A stretch of DNA of 64,000 nt, from contig JAUIRK010001047.1 of the NCBI GenBank assembly GCA_030549495.1, positions 124,001-188,000 of the forward strand, in the 5' to 3' direction. The stretch comes from Nectonema munidae. Taxonomy: Eukaryota > Nematomorpha > Nectonematoida > Nectonematidae. The number at the start of each line of letters is the position of its first letter. Position 1 is the stretch's first letter. A model generated the notes under the pieces. The model did no database searches. It was not told where the DNA came from and was given only the letters and a program-made list of their open reading frames with translations. This document shows positions 45,401-55,395 of the stretch, one piece after another. The position numbers and the translations under genes were made by a program.

Positions 45401-47285
45401 GTTTCAGTCCTTCTTAACTTAAGTTTCCCATATTAAACACAGATATGTCACAATTGCTAATTGAGTGAGTGTAACGAAACATTCAAGTGTGTATTTCATT
45501 AAAAACTAACTCATGATAGACCAACTATTTTTACATGCATTTTCACTATTCCATACTTTAAATTCATTTATTTCTTAGATTGGAAGTTGTTCAAGAACTT
45601 TCTACGCCATTACACGCGATGTATTCCTCTCTTCACCCAAATCGTTCTGTTTTTGTGTCATCTGGAAATGATTTTACGATTTACAAATTTGATTACACTC
45701 ACGGAAATGAAATTGGTAAGTGTGTGCCAGCACAAAATGTTTCTTAACACGTTACGATAAGGAAAATTCAAATCAGCCTACCATAAACAAGCTGAACAAG
45801 CATATAACTGAGTTATAATGGTAACTGTTACTTTATTCCCGGATATTCAGTTGAATTTTATTATGGTAATATAATAAATACAAGTATAACTATTTATTTT
45901 TTAGTAATACGTTTAGTTAGTTAGATAGGTAATTAATAGTTAACTATTTTAATCGTTAGTTAGATCTCTACTAAATACATAGTCAACTAATCTTAATAAA
46001 GCGGCAATTAAATTACCGCAAATCAAATTGAATAGGAGATAAATTTCCGAGAGTCAAGTTACCTAGAACCAGTTATATAATATATTATTTGACCTAATTT
46101 TATTATAACTTTTTCAAGTAGTATCAATAAGTATTTCAATATATTATTCAAGTCTTGTTTAGTGATTTCCTATCACTCCCTCGAAGTATGGCTAATCATT
46201 GCTATAATTTAGTCTTTTCTAAACCTTTCCATTGTTTACCTCTAAAATTCTTGTTTGGCGGCAAATTTAGGCCATGCTAGGATTTTTAAAATTAGAAAAA
46301 AAATTAAGAAATTTGATCAATTTATTACTCTCAGATTCAAAATAGTGAAGATGCCTAAACGCTAATATAAATCAAGAATTTTATTGAGAGTCCTGTTCTT
46401 AAAGAATATTTGCCACGTTCTCTTTACACGGAGAGAGCAGCTCGCACATTATCCTCTTGAGGTAGCTTATTTTTATTTTGTGATTGCGATCTAAATTTTA
46501 TTAGTTTTATTCTTGATCCAAAAAACTTTTTTAAGAGAATTGCGAAACTAATAAAATATCTAAGTAAATTTAGTTTGTTTGTTTTTAAAGTTCTTTTAAA
46601 AATGATAATACTCTATACATTATTTTTGCAAATTTTAATGAATATTTTATGTGAATTGAAATGATACTTTTTGGTAAATATCATTTGCTTTATTTAAAAT
46701 TTATCTGAGCAGAAATACAATCAAAAAAATCGGCACACTATGGTCTTTTCTCTGCACACTTTCAAAAAATCTTAGGCTGCCCCCAATAATAATTTAATTA
46801 CTTTTAATATTATTTGACACTATAGCATAAAACAGAATCTAGAGAAGAATGAACTTGATTCATTTTCTTTGTAAGAAATGATGTACAATACTATTGACAG
46901 AAATATTATGAAAAATTAAAAATATGTCATCAAATTTTTTAGTACATAAATCGCTTTTTTAATGACGCAATTGTATCTAATGATATTCAAAATATCGTCT
47001 TAAATACTTTCATCGCGAAGTTCTAATTCTCTTTTGAAAGTTAATCATTTGAATGAATTATATTGAATATTTTTTCATCTTTTATGCTTTTTTAAAAAAA
47101 AATTGTGTCTTTATCAATAAACTTCTGTATTGATCATTATTATTTTTAGAGTCTTTTAGAGCGCATAGCGGCATAATTTATTGTATAAAGTTTTCACCAG
47201 ATGGGGAACTCTTTGCTTCAACCAGTGAAGATGGATTTCTTCGACTCTGGCAAAACGTGGTTGGCAAAAATTACGGACTTTGGAG
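33289..47285 (+). CDS. STRAP: STRAP / UNRIP WD40 protein (seven coding exons, 3' end missing)
   Basis: STRAP is a seven-bladed WD40 scaffold. In animals it associates with the SMN complex (snRNP assembly) and damps TGF-beta receptor signalling; it acts in the cytoplasm and in part the nucleus. Exons 33289-33403, 36813-36948, 37977-38140, 41049-41148, 44068-44205, 45579-45715 and 47150-47285 join in phase into 308 codons plus 2 nt without a stop. Orthology rests on blocks shared with vertebrate STRAP: CTGHTRPV, MLRQGETGDWIGTFKGH, KFWNAKTGNEL, VIRLFDLN, FSPDGELFAS and RLWQNVVGKNYGLW, in the right order. The start at 33289 (MFSQDRVPVSCTGHTRP) fits the family N-terminus. The human protein has about 50 more residues; that exon was not found. 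Introns 1 to 4 carry transposon debris. It appears intact and is the only clear host gene here. Confidence 0.96.
34199..35260 (-). pseudogene. Tigger/pogo-type transposase in STRAP intron 1 (antisense)
   Basis: Read leftwards, LFSCDETRLIFRALP (about 34990-34945) is the first catalytic Asp block of DDE_1. ILMFLGNTSSHTQDARL (about 34775-34725) matches the second (LLLxDNAPSH). IDWLTRAWDTVKKTTI (about 34560-34515) leads into the open frame 34531-34199 (EKSFDLVGSLHMNLNN, PTQDDLNDR), the C-terminal tail. A Cys-containing CKVCGENN block lies upstream near 35100. Many stops and frame changes are present. It is on the opposite strand to STRAP and not the same copy as 19890-21300. Confidence 0.85.
35362..35900 (+). 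mobile_element. hAT 5' part with BED-finger region, STRAP intron 1
   Basis: The terminus CAGTGGTTCTTAAACT at 35362 is a standard hAT end. The frame at 35690-35899 reads CSEVLTSTFLNPGKLKRYLE, KHSSLLNKYIDYF and LQAERLHKSR, the zinc-finger second half and the following helix of ZBED5/GTF2IRD2-like hAT transposases. Immediately upstream (35625-35690), broken frames carry the SHTWNLVL and SGGEEESQ-type lead of the finger. Downstream only traces remain, so the element is 3'-truncated. Confidence 0.78.
36386..36398 (+). repeat. Poly-G tract
   Basis: A run of about 13 G in AT-rich intron DNA, next to a GGGA word. It could form a G-quadruplex and is also prone to assembly error. Confidence 0.8.
36680..36765 (+). 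repeat. G-rich repeat fragment (CAGGGGCGTAC end with poly-G)
   Basis: CAGGGGCGTACATCT at about 36680 is followed by G15 (36695-36709) and then G11 (36732-36742), ending GGGGGCACTA. It looks like the terminal piece of a hAT-type repeat rich in G. It lies about 50 bp before STRAP exon 2. Confidence 0.5.
36813..36948 (+). CDS. STRAP: STRAP coding exon 2
   Basis: Acceptor TTTATAG at 36806-36812. It encodes DGLPMLRQGETGDWIGTF (D shared with exon 1), then the KGHTGAIWDVSI blade, and ends TDFSA. The donor GC|GTAAAT gives phase 2. MLRQGxTGDWIGTF is a STRAP hallmark. Confidence 0.97.
37655..37930 (+). mobile_element. tRNA-derived SINE in STRAP intron 2
   Basis: It has a tRNA-like head with box-A-like TGGTGATCTAGTGGTTTAGA (about 37660) and box-B-like AGTTCGAGTCC (about 37711). 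The roughly 200-bp body ends in a ATGTTAAAAAGGCGATGTAC segment, resembling the 3' tail of CR1/L2-type LINEs, which such SINEs borrow. It is a different family from the SINEs at 18727 and 59831. Confidence 0.7.
37977..38140 (+). CDS. STRAP: STRAP coding exon 3
   Basis: The acceptor TTTTTTAAAG ends at 37976. It encodes KFWNAKTGNELHSF, the HVVKSICI strand and NDKVIRLFDLNRYDT. The donor is CCG|GTATGT. A tRNA-derived SINE ends only about 50 bp upstream of the acceptor. Confidence 0.96.
39544..40656 (+). pseudogene. Mutator-like (MULE) transposase remnant, STRAP intron 3
   Basis: Blocks in order: SEHTHCSDPIKSDAYKVV and ILANARRRKM (39560-39690); LLPNKTQN-type segment FFLPNKTQNILMN (about 39935); IDFEMAKIRAFRQKL (about 40026), the conserved acidic residue of the MULE domain; SYFDLSQSLLRKVREVK (about 40094-40145), equivalent to the CHFHxxQ..(R/K)K block. 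The C-terminal LRRLSYVLQRFYPTPHPTIS and EYLKSLTSKYRDLALKL follow in the frame 40393-40656. Several stops and frame changes are present. MULEs usually make 9-bp duplications; no ends were found here. Confidence 0.78.
41049..41148 (+). CDS. STRAP: STRAP coding exon 4
   Basis: Acceptor TTTTGTAG. It encodes PLLFTGHLSNCRDVHYIDD and HLIISASDDSTL, one WD blade. The donor is CG|GTACAT. Confidence 0.94.
41520..42971 (-). pseudogene. Tigger/Tc5-type transposase in STRAP intron 4 (antisense)
   Basis: Read leftwards: the CENP-B N-terminal HTH (SINQKREICRYKAMQPMQ, about 42820); the Tc5-type HTH in the frame 42665-42462 (ALFMWFACVSGHGAN, ILVTKAYIFRKD); DDE_1 in 42410-42147 (YNMDKNGLLFCLESN with the first Asp, LVIAKIARPRCLD); then SRLLGDNATSHKQAG with the second Asp and NIRLIFSIPNTKLR (42205-41996). 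An acidic/Thr-rich tail (ITVTTETHLEIANEI) follows, to about 41640. Stops and frame changes separate the parts. It covers almost the full length of a Tigger protein. Confidence 0.9.
44068..44205 (+). CDS. STRAP: STRAP coding exon 5
   Basis: The acceptor TATGATTTTAG gives STLR|FFDTRTCEEVK, matching the human TVRLWDHATMTEVK spacing. A second acceptor 24 nt upstream (CAG at 44041-44043) is also in frame and would add eight residues. The exon ends VITFFDTK, AG|GTATTG. Confidence 0.93.
45579..45715 (+). CDS. STRAP: STRAP coding exon 6
   Basis: Acceptor TTTCTTAG. It encodes LHAMYSSLHPNRSVFVSSG and DFTIYKFDYTHGNEI. These match the family SASLHPEKEFLVAGG and DFKLYKYDYNSGEEL blocks. The donor is G|GTAAGT. 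Confidence 0.96.
47150..47285 (+). CDS. STRAP: STRAP coding exon 7
   Basis: Acceptor TATTTTTAG. It encodes SFRAHSGIIYCIKFSPDGEL, FASTSEDGFLRLWQ and NVVGKNYGLW, the last WD blade. The donor AG|GTAATT leaves a phase-2 junction that needs one more exon. Confidence 0.97.
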
Positions 47286-48289
47286 GTAATTTTAAAAAAT
47301 TTGAAAAACTTTCGAAGCCTCATCATTGTTAAATTGTTGCAATCATCTTTCTGTTTTTTTTAATTTGTCTCCAGTTATCTGTTTTTATACATCATTACTA
47401 GCATTAACCCTAATTCCACTATAATGTTAATGGTTATGTTCAGATATAAATTTTTCAACTGATTTCTTAATTCAACACTCGTATATTTTGAAAATATAGG
47501 TCTATACTATATTATACAGTAGATATAAAAAATGAGAATGCCATTTTGCTTATATTGAAAGTTTAAACGCCATCTAACATTTAAGAAACACTAACTGATA
47601 ACTCTTGGATAATGTCAGTCCTAAAAAATAACGTGCATCTAAATTCCTAACACGTATATAAACAATTTAAGTTATTATTCTCAAAAATGTTATCAAATTT
47701 AGCACTTTGATAGAACTGAAACAAAATTTACCCATAATACCTCAAAATATAGGCAAATAGCTATCCTACATTTATCTATAATTCATACATACATACAACG
47801 TGCTGCAGTATTTAACCGCTTTCATCGTGCATTGCCAACTACTTTTTCTAATCAAAATATTGTATACATTCAATTGACAATGTTTTAGCATCAACGTTCA
47901 ATTAGTTGGTGCATATATAGATACTATTAATAAAATCTCCACATACATATATCAAGGAGGCGGAGTCGCAAGGACTCTATGTCCTTACAAAAAGAAACCT
48001 TTTTTTCATTAAGAAATGATTTCTCAATTCTTAGATATACCATTTGATTTTCCATATTTTTACTTTGCTTTATAACACCCTTTCATCTAATACGACGGCA
48101 ACCCCTAAATTTTATTTGATACTCATTTCTATCTTTTTAAAATCACAGACTCCACCTACCCCCACTCTGCTATCTTAACATATATGTTTTTACTCCTTGA
48201 TTTTGACTATGTTTTATAACTCTCCTTATTACAGCGAACAAATTAGAGAAAAGATGTTTCAAAACAAAAAATATTGTTTATAAGATTGT
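47286..48289. other. STRAP intron 7 start / intergenic, no exon identified
   Basis: No sequence matching the STRAP C-terminus (KCVLPEED-type in vertebrates) was found. A potential acceptor at 48235 (TTATTACAG) would read EQIREKMFQNKKYCL then stop; the reading frame is right, but the peptide is not family-like. Confidence 0.35.
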
Positions 48290-48510
48290 ATCCAAAAATT
48301 TTCAAACTGTGGGTCCCGACCCTTCAGTGGGTCGCGTGAAAAATAATACATATAAACTATTATATAGACATATAAATACTCGATGCTGAATAAATGAATC
48401 TAGTGAACAGAGTTTGTCTTATTACACCTAAGTATTATGGTTCGCGATGCAAACCGTAGTTCTTGCTATGGGCCGCAGTAAAAAAAGTTTGAAAAAGGCT
48501 GCTTTAGTCT
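48290..48510 (+). mobile_element. hAT MITE relic (TTTTCAAACTGTGGGTC)
   Basis: The left block TTTTCAAACTGTGGGTCCC and the right block, whose reverse complement begins GCAGCCTTTTTCAAACTTTT, form the imperfect inverted ends seen in hAT/Charlie-type MITEs. The interior contains a GGGTCGCG block. The target duplication is not seen. Confidence 0.6.
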
Positions 48511-48627
48511 ATAAATTTATTACTCAAATATCTATCTATTAATCTAATAAACAAAGTAAAAATATGATATCTAACTAATTAGTGTATATATTTCATTATT
48601 TATATTTATTTCTAAATATAATTATTA

Positions 48628-48900
48628 TCATCTTCCATTTGGCCATATGATAACTTCATCTTCATCCCAGATAGCTGGATCTATCTGCAGTGACATCTCC
48701 AACATTTTCTCATATCTGATTCTTCGATCTTTAGGTCTTGTTTCTTCATCTTTTCTTTTAGAATTTTTTCTCACGTATTTGGTTCTCCTCTCTATATTTC
48801 CACTAGCTCCTTCATCTATTACTCTTCTGATTAAACTCTTTGCATCCATTCTCTCAATATGACCCAGCCATCGCAATGCATATTCTTCAATGTCCGTCAT
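48628..48900 (-). pseudogene. LINE C-terminal tail frame
   Basis: This 90-codon open frame has the ALRWLGHIERMDAKSLIRR motif that ends many LINE polyproteins. A Lys/Arg-rich stretch and EDEVIIWPNGR at the end follow. It is the best preserved part of the LINE. Confidence 0.8.
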
Positions 48901-50600
48901 CTTAACATTTGCGATTGGATATCAATAGCGTTTAGAGTTCCTGAATGTCTTGCCACACATCATCCGTATTATTCTCGTTTCTGTTGTTTGCATACGTCTG
49001 ATGTGCATCTTTTTTTTATTATCCAGCACTCAACACGATTTCACATTACACTTCTTTCCATGCTTTGTATAATCTTCCCTTCAATTTTTGTGACATTATG
49101 TTCTCTCACAAAGTACACCCGATACCTCACTAAACTTTTCCAAACCAACTCGTGTTCTTGTTGTAACCCCTCTTTCAACATCGCTATCTCTTCCCAGCAT
49201 ATCCCCCATGTAACAAAATTCTTTGACCACATCAATTTCATCATCTTTACATTTACCACATACATAATTCTTTGCATCTTTTAGCGAAACATGTACACCC
49301 GAGCTTCTCTTATGGACTCATGTCTCACAAATTGTCAACACTGCTGACAGTATCAGTCTTTTTGTTCCAACCCTCACTTTCTTGGTTTTTCCAATATTCA
49401 CCTTTAATCCTTTGTTCTCTAGTACTTCTTTCCATTTGACGTACTTAAATATTAACTTCTTCCCAAATACTTCCAATGATTACTAATCATCAGCATATAG
49501 AAACTCCAATCTTCTTTCTTATATTACTTCACAATGCATCCATGACAATTGCAAAAAGCAGTGGGCTAATAATCATCTTCAATTTACACTGCTGTCTTGA
49601 CTTCTCTGTACATTTCTATCACACCTTTTTTCCTCAGTGCCCACGAAATTACCTCTCTATGGATATGATCAAAAGTCTTCACCAGGTTAATAAACACTAT
49701 AAATAGATCCTTTTCAACGCTTGCATGTTTCTCCATCAAGTGTCTCATCAAAAATGGCATTTTAATCGTGATTTACCAGGCATGAAACACATCTCGATTT
49801 CACTGATTTCAACACTTTACCGAATTCTTTCTTCAAATCCAGTGCCTTCATTGCATGCTCAATCATTTTTAGACTTATATAGTTAGAAGATTCTTTCGTG
49901 TCTTCTTTACTCTTGTATATCGGTATCAACACACTTTTCTCCAACTTTTTGGCATCCTTTCACCTTTTTATCATGTCGTTGCCTATCTTTACTAAGGTTT
50001 TTTCCAGTCCACCCAGTTGTAATGCTTCTTTTGGCACACCACATAGCCCAGCTGCTTTAACCATCTTCAACAAAAACTGTAAGCACTGGTCCTACATTAG
50101 GCCTAACCTCCGACATATTTCCCTATGTCTTTTTATTTATTAATTCTTCACACTAATCCTTCAATCTGCCCTCCGATTGTAATTTTAACTGTTCATTTTG
50201 ATCTATTATACACGGGTTTCTTACAATATCTCTCTTGCTTTTTGCACTTGCTGTTGCTATTCGGAATATATGTCTCATCTTTTCACTTTGTTGCCTCTTC
50301 GTATATGTATTGCTTTTGCAATGACCCTTTATGCATTATTTCTGTAAGCTACATATACTGTTATTGTTTCTTTGTTTCTCTTCATTTGTGATACTTTTCT
50401 TTCTTTTTTTTCAAAGCCTTTTTTACACTATCATCATTCCACCACAATTCTTTTTTACAAATTCCTTACTCCTTTAGGCATTTCATACACTTCTTTCACT
50501 ATTTTTTGACACACCCACAACAATCCCACTAAGAAATTGTAAACTCTTTTTCTTCTTACACCAATTCAAATTGCTGCTAAAAGTGCGGGTCTATCTTTTG
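48628..50600 (-). mobile_element. LINE with WVHKRCSG-type tail, minus strand, broken
   Basis: Read leftwards: a linker with ELWWNDDSVKKALKKRKKVS (about 50445); reverse-transcriptase entry LEKSVLIPIYKSKEDTKESS (about 49945-49885) with a Y.S.K..EH.MK segment; LFIVFINLVKTFD (about 49700), corresponding to the F.D..KAFD Asp; a degenerate YADD region (about 49490); KWKEVLENKGLKVNIGKTKK (about 49435); a VHKRSSGVHVSL..VCGKC Cys-type block (about 49300); VEKEFCYMGD-type thumb; and the terminal frame 48900-48628 with EYALRWLGHIERMDAKSLI. Numerous stops and frame changes are present. The clade is not assigned; the order RT, short Cys motif, then LRWLGHIERM is typical of several marine-invertebrate LINE families. 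Confidence 0.8.
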
Positions 50601-52079
50601 ACCCAAAAATCTTCATTTTGTCTAAATATTCTAAGCGCTGCTTATGAAATAATTGGGCCCAAGTTATGGGTGCATTGACGAATTCTCTGGTTCATTTCAG
50701 AAGAACGCTTATAAGGGTAATACGATAGTGAGTGGTGAACCGGTCTGAAATGTAAGCGATATCATTCGACCATCTAAGTGATACCGATGCACGCTGCGAT
50801 CCAGAAGACACGGATGACGGTGTAAACAATCAGGTAGAGATTATGTAAATGTTTTTATCGTATTTTTATGCTTATCTGCATATAAAATATATTGTATATA
50901 AGAATAGAGTAATCATATATTAGATTTTTTCGATTGACAAAAAACCCAAATGATGTCAGTTTAGGTAGGGCGATGGGTGATTTTGTCAAAAGTTAACAAT
51001 GATTCACAAGAGAATAGAAGCGGGTCAATATAATCGCTGAAAATTTGTTGTCATCATTTGTGATAGTTCCCTAACATACTATTCAATGAAATAATAAACT
51101 AGCCCGTACTTTTTATCTAACTAACTGGATAGCTAATTAACCCTCGCACACTACCGGAATATTCTTGGAAATTTAGAATGGCTCAACATCTACATTTAAC
51201 ATGTCATTAATCAACAGCATTGTTTGTATTGAGGGTTACGCTTTTAAAATAATATTTATATAAAATGGTTTGCATCTGATATACCGCTATTCCATTTAAT
51301 TTGTGATGTTTTAATCTTTTCCCTCTATTATATTATATTATATCTTTTTCCTCTATCTTTCTATTTAAGATGTTTTGAAGCATCATCAGCTCCATCCACC
51401 AGTCATTTTAATCTTATAAAGAGTGAAGGCTGAAAACTGAGCACATGCGCATTATTTCTTCTTCTTTGCGATAAGAAATGCAAAAGATTATTTTCTATAT
51501 ATCCTTCTAGCCTGTTTGTTCAATATCAATTTGATAATAATTATGCAATCCAATAGATATTTAGTTGACTCATAATATTGTTATCTATTATAGTTTTATT
51601 CAATTAATTATATTTTATTTGTTCCATAAAGATAGATAGCAACTATCTATCACCAATCATTTTATTTATTGCTAATGATAACATATTTATACTTTCTATT
51701 GATGTTGCCTATATTAAAAGTTTTTTTAACAAGTTGCATTTATTTTATCAAAAAAAGTATACCTATTCTAAGATAATATTTCCTCAGATTATCGATAGAG
51801 CTAGATAGAGCTTTTTCCTCTATCTTTGTTTTAATGTTTATTTTAATTATAATCATCTATATTCATTTTCTGACCCTAACGAAAATTCATTACACTTATT
51901 AATTTATTGCAAAAGTTATACATAGAAATTTTATATTTATTTATGCATTAAAATAAATTCGATATAAAACGACATGTTTTCACATTTCCCGTTTCTTTTA
52001 CTCAGTTTTACGATGTTATTGAAAAAACACTGAGAAAATTATTTCTTCACCGCCGAATTTATCCTGAAAATTTTTCAAA
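50601..52079. other. Intergenic, nothing firmly recognised
   Basis: TTAACCCTCGCACACTACCG at about 51138 resembles a TTAA-type terminus (TTAACCCT..) and could be the left end of the element whose piece lies at 52080-52540; no matching right end was found. Confidence 0.4.
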
Positions 52080-52540
52080 AATAATAAAAACCTCAAAATG
52101 CCGTTGATTTTTAGATATTTTTGAAAAGAGTTTTCAGGCGTGAACTGAATATTTGATTGCACTTTCAGATATTTTCAAAACAAATACAAAATCTGAGTCC
52201 AGTAATGAAACCTACAAAAAAAGAAAGAATAAGACATACATTTTATGTAAAATTTGAATTACTATTTTATTAGATATATTTATCATCAGTCAAAATTTTG
52301 ATTGACATTTTCTGAAAAGTTCCGATGTTTTTTGAATAATTAAATATATATAAGTATCATGCGTTCTAATAATTATAAATTTTCAAGGGGATATTTATTA
52401 ATATAGACACTAAGTTTTAAGGTTATCTACAGATATTATCAAAATTTTCTTAAAAAACAAAAAATTTTTATTGACAGTCATTAGTGAGAGAGTCATCCAA
52501 CTACCATGCAAATAATTTCAAAACAATGCAGCTAGCGATA
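52080..52540. mobile_element. Fragment of the TTAA element with tandem arrays (right part)
   Basis: From about 52240 to 52540 it parallels 15300-15605. Shared blocks are TTTATTAGATATATTT, TCAAAATTTTGATTGACATT, TATCATGCGTTCTAA / TGTTATGCGTTCTAA, TAAGGTTAWSTACAGATA, and TCAWYCAACTACCATG with GCAGCTAGCGAT. Before that, one or two units of array B (GATTGCACTTTCAGATATTT) are present. Similarity stops at about 52541, 100 bp before the expected end. Confidence 0.85.
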
Positions 52541-53029
52541 TGTTTGCTGTTTATACTAAACAAATTATGTATTGTTAATTTTTATCTTCGTGATATAATG
52601 TAGTATAATAATTTCAGAGTCTCATATAAGTTTATAATAAATACTGAAATTTTGAATATATTATGAAGTGTAATGAAAGAAGATGTAATTCTTGCAAGAG
52701 AAAGAATGCGAGGAATAAAGTGTATGTCAAGCACATTGATTGAATGTAAAAATATGCTTCCTTTGTCCTAAAAATATTAATGCACAAATTCTCACTCTTT
52801 CAAAATAGAAATTATATGTTTGAAAAAAATGTATAGCAAGCTTTATCATATCTTACACCTGTGTTATATGGAGGTAGAGAATTTTTCAAATGTATTGTTG
52901 TCATAGATTAATTATTATAAAATAATATATGTTTTTCGATGAAAAATATGTTTAACCATTTAAATTGGTTTGAGGCAGAGTCGGTTTTCATAGTTGAATG
53001 AAATATTATATAACCAATCACAAATATTG
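52541..53029. other. Intergenic, nothing recognised
   Basis: AT-rich sequence without supported frames. Confidence 0.5.
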
Positions 53030-53296
53030 TGTAATTAAAATTTAAACCTATAAATTACAATTGTTTCTCAATATTTTGAGCAAGCACTCTTCTTCAGGAG
53101 TAATGTGAAAGGAGAGGGTATTTGGTAAAAAAGTAAATGAATGTGTTTAGAACATGCTGAAGACTTGATGCGTGGAACTGTTGGTAACGAGGTGACATAG
53201 TTCGGTGTTAATTGAATTGTTTGTTGATGTCTGGTTTTTTAAAGAAATGTAGTATTGTTATTTGCGTTGGAGGCGGTGTCTGGGATGTAGTTTGAT
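53030..53296 (-). mobile_element. Possible Penelope-like element tail
   Basis: Read on the minus strand, ITILHFFKKPDINKQFN (about 53266-53216) is a low-complexity polypeptide tail. It is followed by CTCCTGAAGAAGAGTGCTTG (about 53101) and CTCAAAATATTGAG. The CTGAAGA..hairpin..AAATATT order is the same as in the inverted repeat at 918-1120. It is cut at 53297 by the end of the hAT element. The family call is weak. Confidence 0.3.
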
Positions 53297-55395
53297 CAAG
53301 GCCTCCAAGAGAAATTTTTTAGTCCGAACAAAACCCATTTAGAGACCCTAAGATTTGCAAAATTATATAAAAATTGAGGTTGATTATTGTGCGTTCATCA
53401 AATTTAAACAAGAAATGCTTTTTTATTAATTATATGAAACAGTTTGTTAAAACATATTGGTATTTTAGTAATGTTAAAATATTACCGTTTTTAACACATA
53501 ATGTTCATAATAAAATCTTATCAAGAATGAAATTAGAAGAAAATCATTTAACAATTAAACGCTTTTTTACTTGCATTTCTAATAACACTATCAAAATAAG
53601 CTTGTCTTGCAATGCTTAATCTTGCTAGGTCAACAAGTCGAGTTTGTGACAAAGTAGACCGCAAATAATTTCTTACAAATTTAAGCTTGCTAAAAGATCT
53701 TTCAGCAAATGCAACTGTGAATGGAATTGTCAAGAATATTCTCAAGCTAATACAAACATTTGGAAATAGTTCACATAATTTGTTTTCTGTTATTAAGCAA
53801 TTTTAAAGGTTTTAGCATTGGTTTCAAAATTTGCCTTGTGTACGACTGGTAAATGTTGAATTTCTTTTGTAAGATCCTTATCATCAAGGTCTAAAGGATA
53901 TGGATGAGCTAAATTTGTTGCTTTTTTTCTAGCTCACTTTCACAATCACACATTGTGGGATTCCACAGAAACTAAAAATTTTCAGTCAACCTCTTAACAA
54001 ATTAAGTTTTACAGTTATTCCAACAATACCATCGAACAATAACATAAACTCATGTTCAACTCATTATCAATCAAAATATAAAACAGTTTTTCTAAAATAA
54101 ACTTCCTTTGGAGATTCATTTCTGCCATATTTCTTTATAGATCTAATAAAGAATCAACTCCTTTTTTAGATAAAAGACGTTTAATGTTCTCTGACTCTAA
54201 CACTTAGTTTTCGCCACTTTGTACTAGCTGTCCAACCTTTAGGAGATGCTAGTGCAGACTTTGAAGATGAAAAAGTAGTGGTGTGCAAATACAGTCTACA
54301 TGGCAAATAGTATAATGCTTCTTTCACTTGACTCCAAACTAGGTTTTGTAACATTATCCTCTAATGTTAATATCCAAATAATATTTAATTCATTTATAAC
54401 ACATTCCAGCCTTAATTTACGCACATCCTCTAATATATACTGTTAATACGAAATCTTCAAGACACAATTACATTTATAACACCTTCAAGCCTTAATGTAC
54501 TCACAAGAACATAAACATATCTACATAATACACATATATATGTAAAGAAAGAAACCAGAGGCATCACTTCTTTGGATCTTCACCTTCATCCACGAAAGGC
54601 TATCAATGAGCCAAGAAGATCGAAAATCTCTAATACCTTTCGTTATCACAATAAAATTATATCCTCCAACTTACACGTTCAACGTAATAGCAAACAGTAT
54701 AATGCTTGTTTCACTTGACTCCAAACAAGAAACTTCCTTTCCTACATTAGTAGCATGGAATTTCAAAATAATTTCTGGAAAAGCTTGTGGATCCAAATCA
54801 TTCGGAAATTGTTTATGAAGTGGAATATGACCAATAGTAATATATTTTTCTATTTCTGCTTTTATTAGGAACTTCATCTGTGATGCAACCGATATCAAGG
54901 CCAGTAAATGACTTATCATTTGTATGTTCAAAACGATCATGATGTAACCCTTCTCCAGTTATACTTTCATCAGAAAGAGGAATCTTGCTAACTTTTGCAC
55001 TAAATTAACTTTCTGATGAATTTGGCTATTTACCGGCTTCTTTTAAATTTTCTAATTCTTTCAAGACACAAACGTTTGAAGAGTCTTCTGCCTCAAGTGC
55101 TGGAAAATGTCTGCTCCCCTCTTTTGCTTTGCTTCTCTTGTCTTTCTTTCTATTCGTTTCTGCCATCCGGATTTGTGATGGGTTATTTACACTAAAGCAA
55201 AATATGCGTGTGTGTATGTATATATGCATGCGTATGTGTGTGTCCACATATACAGTATTAACTTTATTAAAAATAAGTGTAGAAATGAGGCAATAATTAT
55301 AATAGATTTGTTCAAATGTTCTTTGAGTCACGGGTCCCTCTTTAACTTTTGGGCCTCGGAATAATGTACCTTATGGACCCCCCTCTCAGGCCCTG
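53297..55395 (-). mobile_element. Compact 2.1-kb hAT element (ZMYM/TTF type)
   Basis: The left end CAAGGCCTCCAAGAG at 53297 and the right end, reverse-complemented CAGGGCCTGAGAGGG from 55395, are imperfect inverted termini. The transposase reads on the minus strand between them. The 8-bp flanks (agtttgat and gctgaaag) do not match. At 2.1 kb it is short for the group and is internally deleted. Confidence 0.65.
53548..55170 (-). pseudogene. hAT transposase with TTF-type finger and dimer domain, broken
   Basis: The start ATG at about 55166 gives MAETNRKKDKRSKAKEGSRH, typical of the Lys/Arg-rich start in ZMYM1-like hAT proteins. Next: VSKIPLSDESITGEGL; FTGLDIGCITDE; AEIEKYITIGHIPLHKQFPN and DLDPQAFPEIILKF (54860-54740). 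Then a TTF zinc-finger segment with TTTFSSSKSALASPKGWT and STKWRKLSVRVREHE (about 54290-54180). The catalytic middle is largely absent. The C-terminal frame 53745-53548 has FTVAFAERSFSKLKFVRNYL and LSQTRLVDLARLSIA, the hAT dimerisation motif. A partial duplication is visible: GCAAAYAGTATAATGCTT-type sequence at about 54305 and 54693. Frame changes are several. Confidence 0.82.

Noticed and set aside
48236-48281. STRAP terminal exon (EQIREKMFQNKKYCL)
   Set aside because: The phase and acceptor fit, but the peptide has no likeness to the STRAP C-terminus; chance acceptors are frequent in AT-rich DNA.
48859-49284. 141-codon plus-strand frame
   Set aside because: It is the shadow of the minus-strand LINE reverse transcriptase and its Cys block.
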